A DNA stretch of 64,000 bases from Ewingella sp049889095 (GTDB lineage Bacteria; Pseudomonadota; Gammaproteobacteria; Enterobacterales; Enterobacteriaceae). Under the pieces are notes generated by a model. The model did not search any database. It worked only from the letters and a program-made list of their open reading frames with translations, and was not told the origin of the DNA. A program made the translations under genes and the position numbers. Below are positions 25,350-34,533 of this stretch, piece after piece (within the stretch, counting starts at the first letter, position 1; every line of letters starts with the position of its first letter). The stretch lies in NCBI GenBank assembly GCA_049889095.1, contig JBLJFK010000001.1. One strand, written 5' to 3'.

Positions 25350-26891
25350 TTGTTCCGAGCTAACATCAATAAATCACATACCCGCATCATCCTTGCGGTG
25401 ATCGCCTCTCTGCTGATCGTTGCGCTCGGTATTTTTTCTGTTTCCTGGCAAACGTCGCACGGTCTGAAAAATGACGCACATGAGCGCCTTAGTATGGCCG
25501 TAGAGCAAATTGATATGATGTTCAATAATGCTGAAAAAGCGGCAAAAGCCGTGGAACCCTTACTTGGGCAGCCCTGTAGTGAGAAAGTAGTATTGGAATT
25601 ACGTCGCCAGACTGTGGTGATGCCGAACGTTCGAACCATCAATCTGGCGACGAACGGAGGAAAAGATATTTACTGTACGACGTTATTTGGCCCCAGCACT
25701 GGCATCGTTGACAATAATGAATACGTCGGCGGTCAACTTTTACTGATGAGTGGTAATGACGTTACGCCCGATCACCCGCTGATTGTCTACCGTGACCAGC
25801 AAGGTAAAAATAGTATCCTGGTTGGCGTTGACGGCTATTACCTGCACAATATTCTCAACCTGCTAAGCACCCACGTCGAGATAATGCTACAAGTTGGCGA
25901 CCAATGGTTGGATACTCAGGGAGAAGTGCACGACGGTATTTACCGTAAAAACGGTGAAAAGATCCAGCACGCTTCTTCACATTACCCTTATCAGGTGATG
26001 TTATTTATTCAGCATACCAGCCACTGGCGTCAAGCCCTTTACTACTCGCCCATCAGCCTGTTTTTGTTCCCTCTGTTAGGTCTGTTCGTTGGTATCATGA
26101 CCTACCTGGCACTGGGTCGTGTCGGTACGCCTTTGGCCATGATGAAAGCCGCCGTGGCAAACCATGAGTTCGTCCCCTACATTCAGCCAGTGGTCGACGG
26201 CACGACTCATCAGATGACCGGCGGTGAAATACTGATGCGCTGGCAACATCCGCAAATGGGTCTGATATCGCCCTATCAATTTATTCCGCTGGCCGAAGAG
26301 ACGGGTTTAATTATCGACATGACCCGCCAACTGATGGCGCAAACCCGTGATATTTATGCCCCGCTGGCTGCACAACTGCCGGATGATTTTCATTTTGCGT
26401 TTAATATTTGCGCCAATCATTTTAAAGATTTAAGTCTCGTAGAAGATTGCAAAGCTTTTATTCATGCCTTCAAAATCAAACCCATCAAACTGGTGTTGGA
26501 ACTGACTGAACGCGAACTGATTGTGCCAAGTCCTATTACCGATAACCTGTTCAAAGCCCTGCGGCGTCTGGGGGTGCTGGTTGCTCTGGATGACTTCGGC
26601 ACCGGTCACTCCAGCCTGACCTATCTGCAGAAGTTTCACATCGACTTCCTGAAAATCGACCAAAGTTTTATTGCCCGTATCGGTACGGATTCCCTTTCGG
26701 GTCATATTGTTGATAACGTTATCGATCTGGCAAAACGCCTGGAGATGGTCATTGTGGCTGAAGGCATCGAGACTCAGACTCAAATCGACTACCTCGCGCC
26801 TTACCAGTTGGACTACCTGCAGGGTTATTTCTTCGGCAAACCGATGCCACTGGAAGAATTCAACCGCCAGTGGTTAGAACCTAAAAACTGA
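25350..26891 (+). CDS. Cyclic-di-GMP phosphodiesterase, CSS-EAL type
   Basis: 513 residues: TM1 around 12-33, a periplasmic CSS sensor domain with Cys in QPCSEKV and IYCTTLFG, TM2 around 232-255, then an EAL domain. The EAL signature is EILMRWQHP; catalytic and metal residues appear in FNICANHF, ELTERELI, ALDDFGTGHSSLTYLQKFHIDFLKIDQ, VAEGIET and LQGYFFGKPM. The protein likely lowers cyclic-di-GMP in response to periplasmic redox state via disulfide formation, as for other CSS proteins. Start is TTG 25350. Belongs to the PdeB/PdeC/PdeD/PdeG/PdeN group of E. coli; the orthologue cannot be named. Confidence 0.9.
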   Translation: MFRANINKSHTRIILAVIASLLIVALGIFSVSWQTSHGLKNDAHERLSMAVEQIDMMFNNAEKAAKAVEPLLGQPCSEKVVLELRRQTVVMPNVRTINLATNGGKDIYCTTLFGPSTGIVDNNEYVGGQLLLMSGNDVTPDHPLIVYRDQQGKNSILVGVDGYYLHNILNLLSTHVEIMLQVGDQWLDTQGEVHDGIYRKNGEKIQHASSHYPYQVMLFIQHTSHWRQALYYSPISLFLFPLLGLFVGIMTYLALGRVGTPLAMMKAAVANHEFVPYIQPVVDGTTHQMTGGEILMRWQHPQMGLISPYQFIPLAEETGLIIDMTRQLMAQTRDIYAPLAAQLPDDFHFAFNICANHFKDLSLVEDCKAFIHAFKIKPIKLVLELTERELIVPSPITDNLFKALRRLGVLVALDDFGTGHSSLTYLQKFHIDFLKIDQSFIARIGTDSLSGHIVDNVIDLAKRLEMVIVAEGIETQTQIDYLAPYQLDYLQGYFFGKPMPLEEFNRQWLEPKN

Positions 26892-26989
26892 ACGAGAAAT
26901 GAGTTGAGTAAGCGCGAAAAGAGGGGGCCGCTTTCGGTGACCACCCCGGATTCTAAATAGGAGATGAGGGTAAAAATAATAACGGGTTA

Positions 26990-29086
26990 TTAATGCGAAG
27001 TAATACCCAACTTCTTCATCCGGGACAGCAGCGTCGTGCGCTTTAACCCAAGACGTTGAGCCGCGCCACGTGGCCCAGCGACCACACCGTTGGTTTCTTT
27101 CAGCACCGCAATAATGCGCTCGCGTTCGTCGTCGTCACTGAGGTGCGCAACAGGTTGAGTCCTCGCCAGAGGCTCAACCACCGGCAGAGTACTCAGCGAA
27201 TAGTTGAGTTCGGGAAGTTGCAGATCCAAAACAGTGCCACGCGTCAGCAGGACGGCGCGCTCAATGACATTTTCCAGTTCACGCACGTTGCCCGGCCAGG
27301 GCATCTGGCTTAGATGACGTAGGGTACTGGCAGGAATACTGTCAATGGTGCGCTTCATGCGTTTAGCGATTTTATAGGTCAGGAATTTCACCAGTTGCGG
27401 AATATCTTCAGGGCGTTCTCGCAGGGGCGGAATGACGATCGGGAAAACGTTCAGCCGGTAAAACAAGTCGCTGCGAAACTCTTTGTCGGCGACCATCTGC
27501 TGCAAATCGCGGTTAGTCGCGGCAATCATCCGCACGTTGACCGAAATCAGCTTGTTTCCACCCACCCGCTCAAACTCACGCTCTTGTAAGATCCGCAGCA
27601 GTTTGGGTTGTAGCTCAAGAGGAATTTCACCCACTTCATCGAGGAACAACGTACCCTTGTCTGCCAGTTCGAAGCGCCCCATGCGTTGCGCCGTTGCACC
27701 GGTAAATGAGCCTTTTTCATGGCCGAACAGGTCGCTTTCCATAAGTCCGGCAGGCATGGCGGCGCAGTTCATTTTCACCATGCGCTGATCGCGGCGATCG
27801 CCGAGGTTATGGATCGCGCGTGCGATCAGCTCTTTGCCAGTGCCGGTTTCACCTAAGATCAGCACTGAACAATCACTTTTCGCCACGATCTCCACCTGTT
27901 TCAGCACCGATGACATGCCAGGGCTGCGCCCAACGATGTCGCTAAAATCCGGGTTATTACTGTTGATCTCCTCGGTCAGATACAGATTCTCGTGTTGAAG
28001 CTTTTCCTTCAGACTTTTGATTTCCCGATAGGCCAGCGCGTTGTCGACCGCAATGGCAATACGCTCAGCAATTTGCTGTAACACCCGCAGATTAGCCGAA
28101 TTGAAATTGTCCGGCTGGCACTGCGCCAACTTCAGCACACCCAGCGTTTTATGACCGAAGCGAAGCGGCAGGATACACAGCGTTTGTGTCTGGTCGCGCC
28201 ATAATAGCTTGAGCAACGTGCTCTCCTCGCTTTCATCTTCTGCGGAAGGCCGTATATTGGTCAGCAACATCTCACCGCTTTTCATCACTTGTCGTTCCAA
28301 CGAACCGTCCAGCATTATGCGTGATTGCTCCCGTTCGGCGACGTGTGTTTGCACGTAATGCGTGGCGTAGACGCTGGCTTGCTTACTGTCTTTATCGGCA
28401 TCGCACAGCACAATGCTGATGGCGTTGATGTGAAAGAAATGATGAATCGTTTTAGCGATTTCTCCGGTCAACTCGTCGAGATCCAGCTTAGAAAGTACCG
28501 CGTTGGTGATATCCACCAGAATACTAAAATCATCGCGTTCGTGACGCAGCAAAGATTGCTGAAACAGCGCGCTTTCACGTAGTTGGATCTGTTCGACCGC
28601 AATGGCGGCCAGCATGCACAGTTCGTGCAAACCGGCTTTATCTTCATCGCTAAACGGATCTTCATGGTGACGGATAAATTCACAGCCGCCGAGCAGGCCG
28701 GAAGACGCCAGCAAAGGCACCAGACAATATCCCGTAAACGACGGATATAAATTCAGTGCCGCCAGTTGCGGGTAACGCAGATTCAGTGCTTCACTGCGCC
28801 AGATTTGCATTTTGGGGTTGTTCAGCAGGCTATGCACCGGCCCGGTCGCCAGCAGGGTTTCATCTTCATAATTGACCGGCTGATGATGCGGATCGATGCC
28901 GTAAAAACTGACGCGGTCGCTGTTGCTGTTGAACAGCACCAGCGTAACGGCTTCCGCGATACCCGCGCTCTGGACTACCTGCGTCAGGGTTTCCAGTAGC
29001 GATGTCATGGTCTGTTGCAGCAGCAACGTGCGCGTCAGTTCCAATAGTCCTTTATGTTTTGTGATACTCATTGTTGCACTCTGCAT
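26990..29086 (-). CDS. fhlA: Formate hydrogenlyase transcriptional activator
   Basis: 698 residues, 6 longer than E. coli FhlA. Two GAF-type sensor domains (about 20-170 and 190-345) bind formate; then the sigma-54 AAA+ domain with Walker A GETGTGKELIARAI, GSFTGA loop (usually GAFTGA), Walker B TLFLDEVGEI, and a C-terminal Fis-type helix-turn-helix in GPRGAAQRLGLKRTTLLSRMKKLG. It senses intracellular formate and drives the FHL regulon. It lies behind hypE on the same strand with 130 bases between. The targets in this window are the sigma-54 promoters of hypA, hycA and hydN. The start at TTG or at the second Met is uncertain. Confidence 0.95.
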   Translation of the reverse strand: MQSATMSITKHKGLLELTRTLLLQQTMTSLLETLTQVVQSAGIAEAVTLVLFNSNSDRVSFYGIDPHHQPVNYEDETLLATGPVHSLLNNPKMQIWRSEALNLRYPQLAALNLYPSFTGYCLVPLLASSGLLGGCEFIRHHEDPFSDEDKAGLHELCMLAAIAVEQIQLRESALFQQSLLRHERDDFSILVDITNAVLSKLDLDELTGEIAKTIHHFFHINAISIVLCDADKDSKQASVYATHYVQTHVAEREQSRIMLDGSLERQVMKSGEMLLTNIRPSAEDESEESTLLKLLWRDQTQTLCILPLRFGHKTLGVLKLAQCQPDNFNSANLRVLQQIAERIAIAVDNALAYREIKSLKEKLQHENLYLTEEINSNNPDFSDIVGRSPGMSSVLKQVEIVAKSDCSVLILGETGTGKELIARAIHNLGDRRDQRMVKMNCAAMPAGLMESDLFGHEKGSFTGATAQRMGRFELADKGTLFLDEVGEIPLELQPKLLRILQEREFERVGGNKLISVNVRMIAATNRDLQQMVADKEFRSDLFYRLNVFPIVIPPLRERPEDIPQLVKFLTYKIAKRMKRTIDSIPASTLRHLSQMPWPGNVRELENVIERAVLLTRGTVLDLQLPELNYSLSTLPVVEPLARTQPVAHLSDDDERERIIAVLKETNGVVAGPRGAAQRLGLKRTTLLSRMKKLGITSH

Positions 29087-29216
29087 AGCGTTAGCTCTGG
29101 ATACCCGTTTTTTAGTAAAAGAGGTTCTGTAACATAAGTTTTGGTAGCAAGAATTTTATCACCAGGGTAATAACCCAAATTCTACCTCTTTCATCGCAGA
29201 CCACTCCCTGACGAGA

Positions 29217-30239
29217 TCAACAAATGCGGGGTAAAGGCTCCGCATGCGGCAACATGAGCTGGCGAATAACGCCCAGCGCACCACGTAAACATACCTGCGG
29301 TTGTTCAGTCACCTCACCAATGATCACGGCATCGGCCCCCAGAGGATGTTGACGCAAGATTTTTAGCACAGCGTCTTCATCCTGGGCGGACACCACCGCA
29401 ACCAGTTTGCCTTCGTTGGCAAAATTCAAAGGTTCCAGCCCCAGTAACTCGCAGATCCCCCGTACCGCCGGTTTCACCGGTAAAGCATTTTCGTCGATGC
29501 AAATTCCGAACCCGCTGGCTTCGCTGAACTCGTGCAGGACAGCATTCACCCCGCCGCGCGTCGCGTCGCGCAAAGCATGCACGCCGGAAAGCGCACGCAG
29601 CGGCGCAATCATCGGTGCCAGCACCGCGCAGTCACTTTTAACACCAAGCTCCATACCAAGCTGTTCGCGCAGATTAAGGATCGTCGCGCCGTGATCGCCG
29701 AGCGTACCGCTGACGATGACTTTGTCACCGGGTTGAATGGTTTTTGCCGCCCACCTCACTGCCGTCGGAATCACGCCGATCCCGGCGGTGTTAATAAAGA
29801 TTTTGTCCGCCGCACCGCGCTGAACGACTTTGGTATCACCGGTCACAATGGCAATGCCCGCATCCCGCGAGGTCTGCGCCATCGCACTGACAATTTCCTG
29901 CAAGTCGTCAAGCGGTAAGCCCTCTTCAAGAATAAACCCACAGGAGAGATAGGCCGGTATTGCGCCACTGACCGCCAGATCGTTAGCCGTGCCGCACACC
30001 GCCAGTGTGCCGATGTTGCCGCCGGGGAAAAAAATCGGGTCGATGACATAACTGTCGGTGGTAAACGCCAGACGATCGCCCTGACGGCTGAGATCGGCCA
30101 AACTAAGCCGCGCGCCATCTTCGCGCTCGTTGAGCCACGGGTTGTCAAACGCGCAGAGAAACATCCGTTCGATCATCTGTTGCATGGCACGCCCGCCGCT
30201 GCCGTGCGCCATCGTGACCACTTGGTTACGATGGCTCAT
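29217..30239 (-). CDS. hypE: Hydrogenase maturation carbamoyl dehydratase HypE
   Basis: 340 residues. HypE accepts a carbamoyl group on its C-terminal Cys and dehydrates it with ATP to thiocyanate, the cyanide source for the [NiFe] site. The C-terminus PLPRIC with terminal Cys340 is present. Conserved: MSHRNQVVTMAHGSGG, RLAFTTDSYVIDPIFFPGG, VCGTANDLAVSGA and RDATRGGVNAVLHE. The start at ATG 30239 overlaps the hypD stop (ATGA). Confidence 0.96.
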   Translation of the reverse strand: MSHRNQVVTMAHGSGGRAMQQMIERMFLCAFDNPWLNEREDGARLSLADLSRQGDRLAFTTDSYVIDPIFFPGGNIGTLAVCGTANDLAVSGAIPAYLSCGFILEEGLPLDDLQEIVSAMAQTSRDAGIAIVTGDTKVVQRGAADKIFINTAGIGVIPTAVRWAAKTIQPGDKVIVSGTLGDHGATILNLREQLGMELGVKSDCAVLAPMIAPLRALSGVHALRDATRGGVNAVLHEFSEASGFGICIDENALPVKPAVRGICELLGLEPLNFANEGKLVAVVSAQDEDAVLKILRQHPLGADAVIIGEVTEQPQVCLRGALGVIRQLMLPHAEPLPRIC

Positions 30240-31390
30240 CCTGTCACCTTCTGTTTTTCTTGCTTTTGCACGTGTTGAGTTTCCTGATGCCGGTACTGAT
30301 ACCATGCCGCGCAGGCACCTTCGGACGACACCATCAGCGCACCGAAAGCGTTATGCGGCGTGCAACCTGTGCCAAACAGCGGGCACTGATGCGGCTTGCA
30401 ACGACCTGTCAGTACTTCGCCACAGCGTGCGCGCGGATCGTCGGCAACCGACTGCGATTGCGGGCTGAAGCGTTGTTCAGCATCAAAGGCCGCGTAGGCG
30501 GTGGTCAGAGAAATACCTGAGTCTTCAATCAACCCAAGACCACGCCATTCGCTACTGCCGCAGAGCTGAAACACATCACGTATCGCGTCCTGTGCCAGCA
30601 GGTTACCCTCTTCCGGCACCACGCGACGGTACTGGTTTTCCGTTTTACACGATGCCTCGCAAACTTGTTCCACCAGCATCAGAACGCTTTGCAGCATATC
30701 CAGTGGTTCGAACCCGCTGATCACCAGCGGTTTACCAAACTGTTCATTAATGAAGTGGTACGGCGAAGTGCCGATCACCATGCTGACGTGGCCAGGCGCG
30801 AGAAAGGCGTCAATCCGCACGTCGTCCTGCTGTAGCAAACTACGCAACGTGGGAATCAGACTGATGTGCTGGCAGAACACGCTGAAGTTGGTAAGCCCCT
30901 CCCGGCGCGCCTGTTGCAGCGTGACGGCGGTCACCGGCAGCGTAGTTTCAAAACCGAGAGCGAAAAACACCACACTGCGCTGAGGATTTTCACGCGCCAT
31001 TTTCAAGGCATCGAGTGGCGAATACACCACCCGCACATCCGCGCCACGTTCGCGCGCCTGTAACAGTGAACCCTGTTTGCCGGGCACGCGCAGCGCATCA
31101 CCAAAGGTGCAGAAAATCACCTCCGGATGGGCAGCAATTTCACAACAGGCGTCGATACGCCCCATAGGTAAGACACAAACCGGACAACCCGGCCCGTGGA
31201 TAAACTCCAGCTGCGGTGGCAGCAGTTTATCCAGCCCGAATTTGAAAATAGCGTGGGTATGACCCCCGCACACTTCCATAATCTGCATCGGTTTTTCTGC
31301 GGTATAGGGCAGCCCTGCCGCACGCTGATGCAACCGTTCAATCAGCGTCCTGGCGAGTTGGGGATCGCGAAATTCATCGACAAAACGCAT
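30236..31390 (-). CDS. hypD: Hydrogenase maturation factor HypD
   Basis: 384 residues. HypD is an iron-sulfur protein that with HypC assembles the Fe(CN)2CO unit. Conserved cysteine-rich motifs: EVCGGHTHAIFKFGL, IHGPGCPVCVLP, and near the C-terminus RCGEVLTGRCKPHQCPLFGTGCTPHNAFGALMVSSEGACAAWY, which binds the [4Fe-4S] cluster. Its start abuts the hypC stop and it overlaps hypE by four bases, indicating translational coupling. Confidence 0.96.
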   Translation of the reverse strand: MRFVDEFRDPQLARTLIERLHQRAAGLPYTAEKPMQIMEVCGGHTHAIFKFGLDKLLPPQLEFIHGPGCPVCVLPMGRIDACCEIAAHPEVIFCTFGDALRVPGKQGSLLQARERGADVRVVYSPLDALKMARENPQRSVVFFALGFETTLPVTAVTLQQARREGLTNFSVFCQHISLIPTLRSLLQQDDVRIDAFLAPGHVSMVIGTSPYHFINEQFGKPLVISGFEPLDMLQSVLMLVEQVCEASCKTENQYRRVVPEEGNLLAQDAIRDVFQLCGSSEWRGLGLIEDSGISLTTAYAAFDAEQRFSPQSQSVADDPRARCGEVLTGRCKPHQCPLFGTGCTPHNAFGALMVSSEGACAAWYQYRHQETQHVQKQEKQKVTG

Positions 31391-31668
31391 TATTTTGTCT
31401 CTCCTTTGCCGAGGAACATCGCGACGTCGGCTTCCACTTCTGCCATCGCATGCAGCGCCGCCAGCGTTTCCCGGGCTTCCTGCTCATCGAGTTTGCTCAG
31501 CGCAAAACCAACGTGGATCAGTACCCAGCAGCCGATCAAGTCTGGCGAATTTCCCTCACAGACCAGCGCAATATTCACTTCCCGACGCATTCCGCATACC
31601 TCTGCCCAGGCGTGATCGGGCTGCTGTTCGTGCAGCGCCACGATTTGTCCCGGAATGCCTATGCACAT
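31390..31668 (-). CDS. hypC: Hydrogenase assembly chaperone HypC
   Basis: 92 residues starting MCIGIPGQIVAL. Cys2 is the conserved N-terminal residue that forms the complex with HypD and the large subunit HycE after Met removal. VNIALVCEG and GCWVLIHVGFALSKLDEQEA are typical. The ORF opens nine codons further upstream, but MCIG is the family start. It overlaps hypB by ten bases. Confidence 0.94.
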   Translation of the reverse strand: MCIGIPGQIVALHEQQPDHAWAEVCGMRREVNIALVCEGNSPDLIGCWVLIHVGFALSKLDEQEARETLAALHAMAEVEADVAMFLGKGETK

Positions 31669-32435
31669 CGTTGCTGCTCCAGCCACGCCAGCCACTGATC
31701 CATTCCCTCACCCGTCGTCGCTGACAGCGCGATCACGTCGATTTCCGGATTGACCTGACGTGCATTGGCAATGCAGATGTCGACGTTAAAAGTGACGTAG
31801 GGCAGCAGATCAATTTTATTGAGGATCATCAGTCGAGATGCGGCAAACATATGTGGGTATTTGAGCGGCTTGTCTTCGCCTTCGGTCACGGAAAGAACGG
31901 CGACTTTATGTCGCTCGCCGAGATCAAAACTGGCCGGACACACCAGATTGCCGACATTTTCGATAAACAGCAGGCTGTTATTTTTCGGTGCCAGCTGATG
32001 CACCGCATCGTGAACCATCTGTGCATCCAGATGACAACCTTTGCCGGTATTCACCTGAATCGCAGGAACGCCCGTCGCGCGGATACGATCGGCATCGTTG
32101 GTGGTTTGTTGATCGCCCTCCACCACGGCGCAATCGAGCTGTGACGCAAGACGGTTCAGCGTACTGGTCAGCAAGGTTGTTTTGCCCGAGCCGGGGCTGG
32201 AGACCAGATTTAGCGCCAGAATCGAGGCCGCGGCGAAATGCTCGCGGTTGTGAGCGGCGATATAATTATTTTTCGCCAGCACGTCCATTTCGATATCAAT
32301 CAGGCGGCGAGCCGAAAACGGTAGGCCGTGCGCATGAGAATGTGGGGAAGCATCATGAGAATGTTGATGAGAATGTTTGCTGCTGACACCTTCAATCCGA
32401 AGTTCGCCACTGGCACAACCACAGGTACTGCACAT
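31659..32435 (-). CDS. hypB: Hydrogenase nickel-insertion GTPase HypB
   Basis: 258 residues. N-terminal nickel site MCSTCGCASGE, then a His-rich run (HSHQHSHDASPHSHAHG) for nickel storage. The GTPase domain has the P-loop SSPGSGKTTLL, DQQTTNDADRI, and the NKIDLLPY specificity motif; internal metal ligands in GKGCHLDAQM. It is shorter than E. coli HypB (290), mostly in the His-rich part. ATG 32435 is preceded by GAGGAGAA. Confidence 0.95.
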   Translation of the reverse strand: MCSTCGCASGELRIEGVSSKHSHQHSHDASPHSHAHGLPFSARRLIDIEMDVLAKNNYIAAHNREHFAAASILALNLVSSPGSGKTTLLTSTLNRLASQLDCAVVEGDQQTTNDADRIRATGVPAIQVNTGKGCHLDAQMVHDAVHQLAPKNNSLLFIENVGNLVCPASFDLGERHKVAVLSVTEGEDKPLKYPHMFAASRLMILNKIDLLPYVTFNVDICIANARQVNPEIDVIALSATTGEGMDQWLAWLEQQRCA

Positions 32436-32464
32436 AGTTTTCTCCTCAGGCAAATGAACGCCCG

Positions 32465-32809
32465 TTATTCAATTTCAATACGTTTAATTTTCATGCCATC
32501 GTCGGCAATGACCCGCACATTGCGGCCGCTACACTGCGGGCAAAGCAACACGCCGGGGCTGAGTAAGTGAATATCCTGTCGGCAATCGTGACACCAGCTT
32601 TCTGCGGCGGGCGTGTCAAGGTGCAGTTCGCAGCCTTCGGCCAGCGTTTGGCGACAGACCAGTTCAAAACAAAACCTCAGCGCTTCTGGCTCAACGCAGG
32701 AAAATGCGCCGACTTCCATCCACACCGCCGTAATTCGCCGGGCATTATTTTGCTGCCCAAACTCTTGCATTATTTCCACGGCATTCTGGCACAGTGTTAT
32801 TTCGTGCAT
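32465..32809 (-). CDS. hypA: Hydrogenase nickel-insertion protein HypA
   Basis: 114 residues. MHEITLCQNAVEIM has the conserved His2 and Glu3 that bind nickel; two CxxC pairs (WCHDC, LCPQC) hold zinc. First gene of hypABCDE, transcribed from a sigma-54 promoter only about 26 bases upstream of the start. HypA delivers nickel with HypB to the HycE precursor. Confidence 0.95.
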   Translation of the reverse strand: MHEITLCQNAVEIMQEFGQQNNARRITAVWMEVGAFSCVEPEALRFCFELVCRQTLAEGCELHLDTPAAESWCHDCRQDIHLLSPGVLLCPQCSGRNVRVIADDGMKIKRIEIE

Positions 32810-32846
32810 TATTACGGGTCCCTCCAGAGATCAATAAATGGGTTAT

Positions 32847-32862
32847 TGCAATATTAATGCCA
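32847..32862 (-). promoter_or_regulatory. Sigma-54 promoter of hypABCDE
   Basis: On the minus strand TGGCATTAATATTGCA carries GG and GC ten bases apart, the strict -24/-12 arrangement. The hypA start is about 38 bases downstream. Confidence 0.8.
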
Positions 32863-32932
32863 GAATCCAATGACTGATTAAAATCTGATTCAGCATGCTG
32901 GAAATAAAGTAGCGTGCCTGTTCCGTCATATT

Positions 32933-32956
32933 TGTCGAAACAACCTGCCATCGACA
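32933..32956. promoter_or_regulatory. Candidate FhlA upstream activating site
   Basis: TGTCGA and TCGACA in inverted orientation with a 12-base spacer, placed about 80-110 bases from both divergent sigma-54 promoters. E. coli FhlA sites contain TGTCG half-sites. Confidence 0.55.
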
Positions 32957-33045
32957 TGGCAATATTTTCCTGCAGTGATGAACAAGATCACTTAAATAAA
33001 TTTAATTCATTGATTTTAAATAATTTAATACATACATCTGGTAAC

Positions 33046-33060
33046 TGGCACGCTTTATGC
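33046..33060 (+). promoter_or_regulatory. Sigma-54 promoter of hycA operon
   Basis: TGGCACGCTTTATGC matches TGGCAC-N5-TTGC closely with GG-N10-GC. It lies 86 bases before hycA ATG. Confidence 0.85.
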
Positions 33061-33145
33061 TGATAGAGCTTTATGCGCCGTATTTTCGTCGTCATCTGAC
33101 ATGTCGAAATGGCACCCATAAAGAACTCAACAACGGGTAACCACC

Positions 33146-33613
33146 ATGAGCACTCTCAGCGAACTGACCACTAAAGCGGATTTCATTGCCAGTAAAAATA
33201 ATCATCTGAAATCACAGTGGCACAGCTATAAAAACAGCTTAATCCAGGCAATAACCACATACAATAACAAGATAAATCATGAGTTTACCTGTAGTGAAGA
33301 ACAGGATGTCCGTTTCATGTTGTTTAACCATTTTGCGGTCAGCGTTCATCTAAGCGACGACTTTTACAGTCAGGATATTATCTACAGTTTGAATATGGCA
33401 CCCGCCAGCGAAGAGCCGATATTTAAAGACTTTGCCCGAGCAAAGCTGAGTGATGACGGGCTTCTCGACGGCGTTGTAGACATCCGCGACAAGAATGCTG
33501 TACAGGAACATTATCTGACTAAAATTTCCGCTATTTATCAGTGCCTGTTTGACTCTTTGTATAATAACCAGCCTATTCAGCCGCAATTAGAGAAATTACT
33601 TATGCAGGATTAA
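33146..33613 (+). CDS. hycA: Formate hydrogenlyase regulatory protein HycA
   Basis: 155 residues. HycA antagonises FhlA and damps FHL expression in E. coli. Similarity is visible along its length: LTTKADFIASKNNHLKSQWHSY near the N-terminus, QDVRFMLFNHFAVSVHL, and LSDDGLLDGVVDIRDKNAVQEHYLTKISAIY. It has no known DNA-binding motif. First gene after the sigma-54 promoter; the next gene, hycB, is 278 bases away and has its own control elements, including an ERIC copy. Codon use matches the neighbours. Confidence 0.9.
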   Translation: MSTLSELTTKADFIASKNNHLKSQWHSYKNSLIQAITTYNNKINHEFTCSEEQDVRFMLFNHFAVSVHLSDDFYSQDIIYSLNMAPASEEPIFKDFARAKLSDDGLLDGVVDIRDKNAVQEHYLTKISAIYQCLFDSLYNNQPIQPQLEKLLMQD

Positions 33614-33696
33614 AACGACCCCTTAATTAATTTTTACGGCATGAAAAAAATAAGCGTTATCGCTGCTGAACTGCCGTTTGAACGTGGGATTAATTC

Positions 33697-33718
33697 CGAC
33701 ACAAATGTCGAAATGTCA
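33697..33718. promoter_or_regulatory. Candidate FhlA site between hycA and hycB
   Basis: CGACA-CAAA-TGTCG is a perfect palindrome, overlapping TGTCGAAATGTCA. In E. coli an FhlA site also lies in the hycA-hycB gap. Confidence 0.6.
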
Positions 33719-33751
33719 TTTTAAGTGCCGATTTCGTCATCTTTGACGAGG

Positions 33752-33877
33752 TTTACCCAAAATAATTCGAATTGCAGAAAGACGGCAAACGAAGGCATTG
33801 CGATGAGCTTACTCAGGTAAGTGATTCGTGTGACTGAGAGCAGCCAAGGCATCTGCGGCTCGAAGTATGAAGGGTCA
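33752..33877 (+). repeat. ERIC element in hycB leader
   Basis: About 126 bases, the canonical ERIC length. It starts ACCCAAAATAATTCGAATTG, has GATGAGCTTACTCAGGTAAG in the core, and ends GGCTCGAAGTATGAAGGGT. It lies 14 bases before hycB, so it is in the transcribed leader. The core inverted repeat can fold into a long hairpin in the mRNA. Confidence 0.85.
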
Positions 33878-33891
33878 AGAGAGGAGACTTC

Positions 33892-34533
33892 ATGAGCCGA
33901 ACTAACATCGCCATGAATCAATATGTGATAGCCAATGCGAAACTCTGCATCGGCTGCAATACCTGCATGGCCAGCTGCTCGCAGGAACATCAGCGCCACG
34001 GCTTACAGTCCGCCCCCCGTTTGCAGGTGATGCGTAACCGTCTCGATTCCGCGCCGGTGATGTGTCACCAGTGTGAAGATGCACCCTGCGCGCAGGTATG
34101 CCCGGTCAATGCGATCACTCGCGAGAACAACGCCATTCATCTGAATGAAAGTCTGTGCGTCAGTTGCAAGCTGTGCGGCATCGCCTGCCCGTTTGGCGCG
34201 ATCACCTTTTCCGGCAGCACACCGCTGGATATCCCGCGCGACTGTAATACTCCGAAAGCCCTGCCCGCACCGCAGGCGCCCAGAGCCATCAGCCCATTTC
34301 TTGACTGTATTCCCGGCATCCGTGCCGTGGCGGTGAAATGCGATTTGTGCAGCTTCAGTCCTGAAGGCCCCGCGTGTATTACTACCTGCCCGACGCAGGC
34401 CATTACGCTGGTGACCGCCGCGCGGGCAGAAGACGTCAGTCAGCAGAAACGCCTGAACGCCATGAATGTTTTCCCCGCCGATCTCCCTGTCGAACTGACA
34501 ACCTTCACCGCACCTCAAGCGGAGACGAAATAA
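33892..34533 (+). CDS. hycB: FHL electron-transfer ferredoxin HycB
   Basis: 213 residues with four [4Fe-4S] cysteine sets: CIGCNTCMASC, CHQCEDAPCAQVCP, CVSCKLCGIACP, and CDLCSFSPEGPACITTCP. HycB takes electrons from FdhF and passes them to HycF/HycG. ATG 33892 has GAGGAG with ideal spacing; it gives seven more residues than the E. coli protein, which aligns from Met8. The stop overlaps the hycC start (TAATG). Confidence 0.95.
   Translation: MSRTNIAMNQYVIANAKLCIGCNTCMASCSQEHQRHGLQSAPRLQVMRNRLDSAPVMCHQCEDAPCAQVCPVNAITRENNAIHLNESLCVSCKLCGIACPFGAITFSGSTPLDIPRDCNTPKALPAPQAPRAISPFLDCIPGIRAVAVKCDLCSFSPEGPACITTCPTQAITLVTAARAEDVSQQKRLNAMNVFPADLPVELTTFTAPQAETK

Larger units (their letters stand above)
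32810..33145. other. Divergent control region hypA / hycA
   Basis: 336 bases. It contains two divergent sigma-54 promoters (32847-32862 minus; 33046-33060 plus), an inverted pair TGTCGA..TCGACA at 32933-32956 between them, and a TGTCGAAATGGCA motif at 33102. No gene. Confidence 0.8.

Noticed and set aside
26990..29086. FhlA inactive because of GSFTGA instead of GAFTGA
   Set aside because: Ser at this position is found in working sigma-54 activators; the rest of the AAA+ domain is intact.
33752..33877. Riboswitch in the hycB leader
   Set aside because: The structured leader is explained by the ERIC repeat, which matches the known consensus arms.
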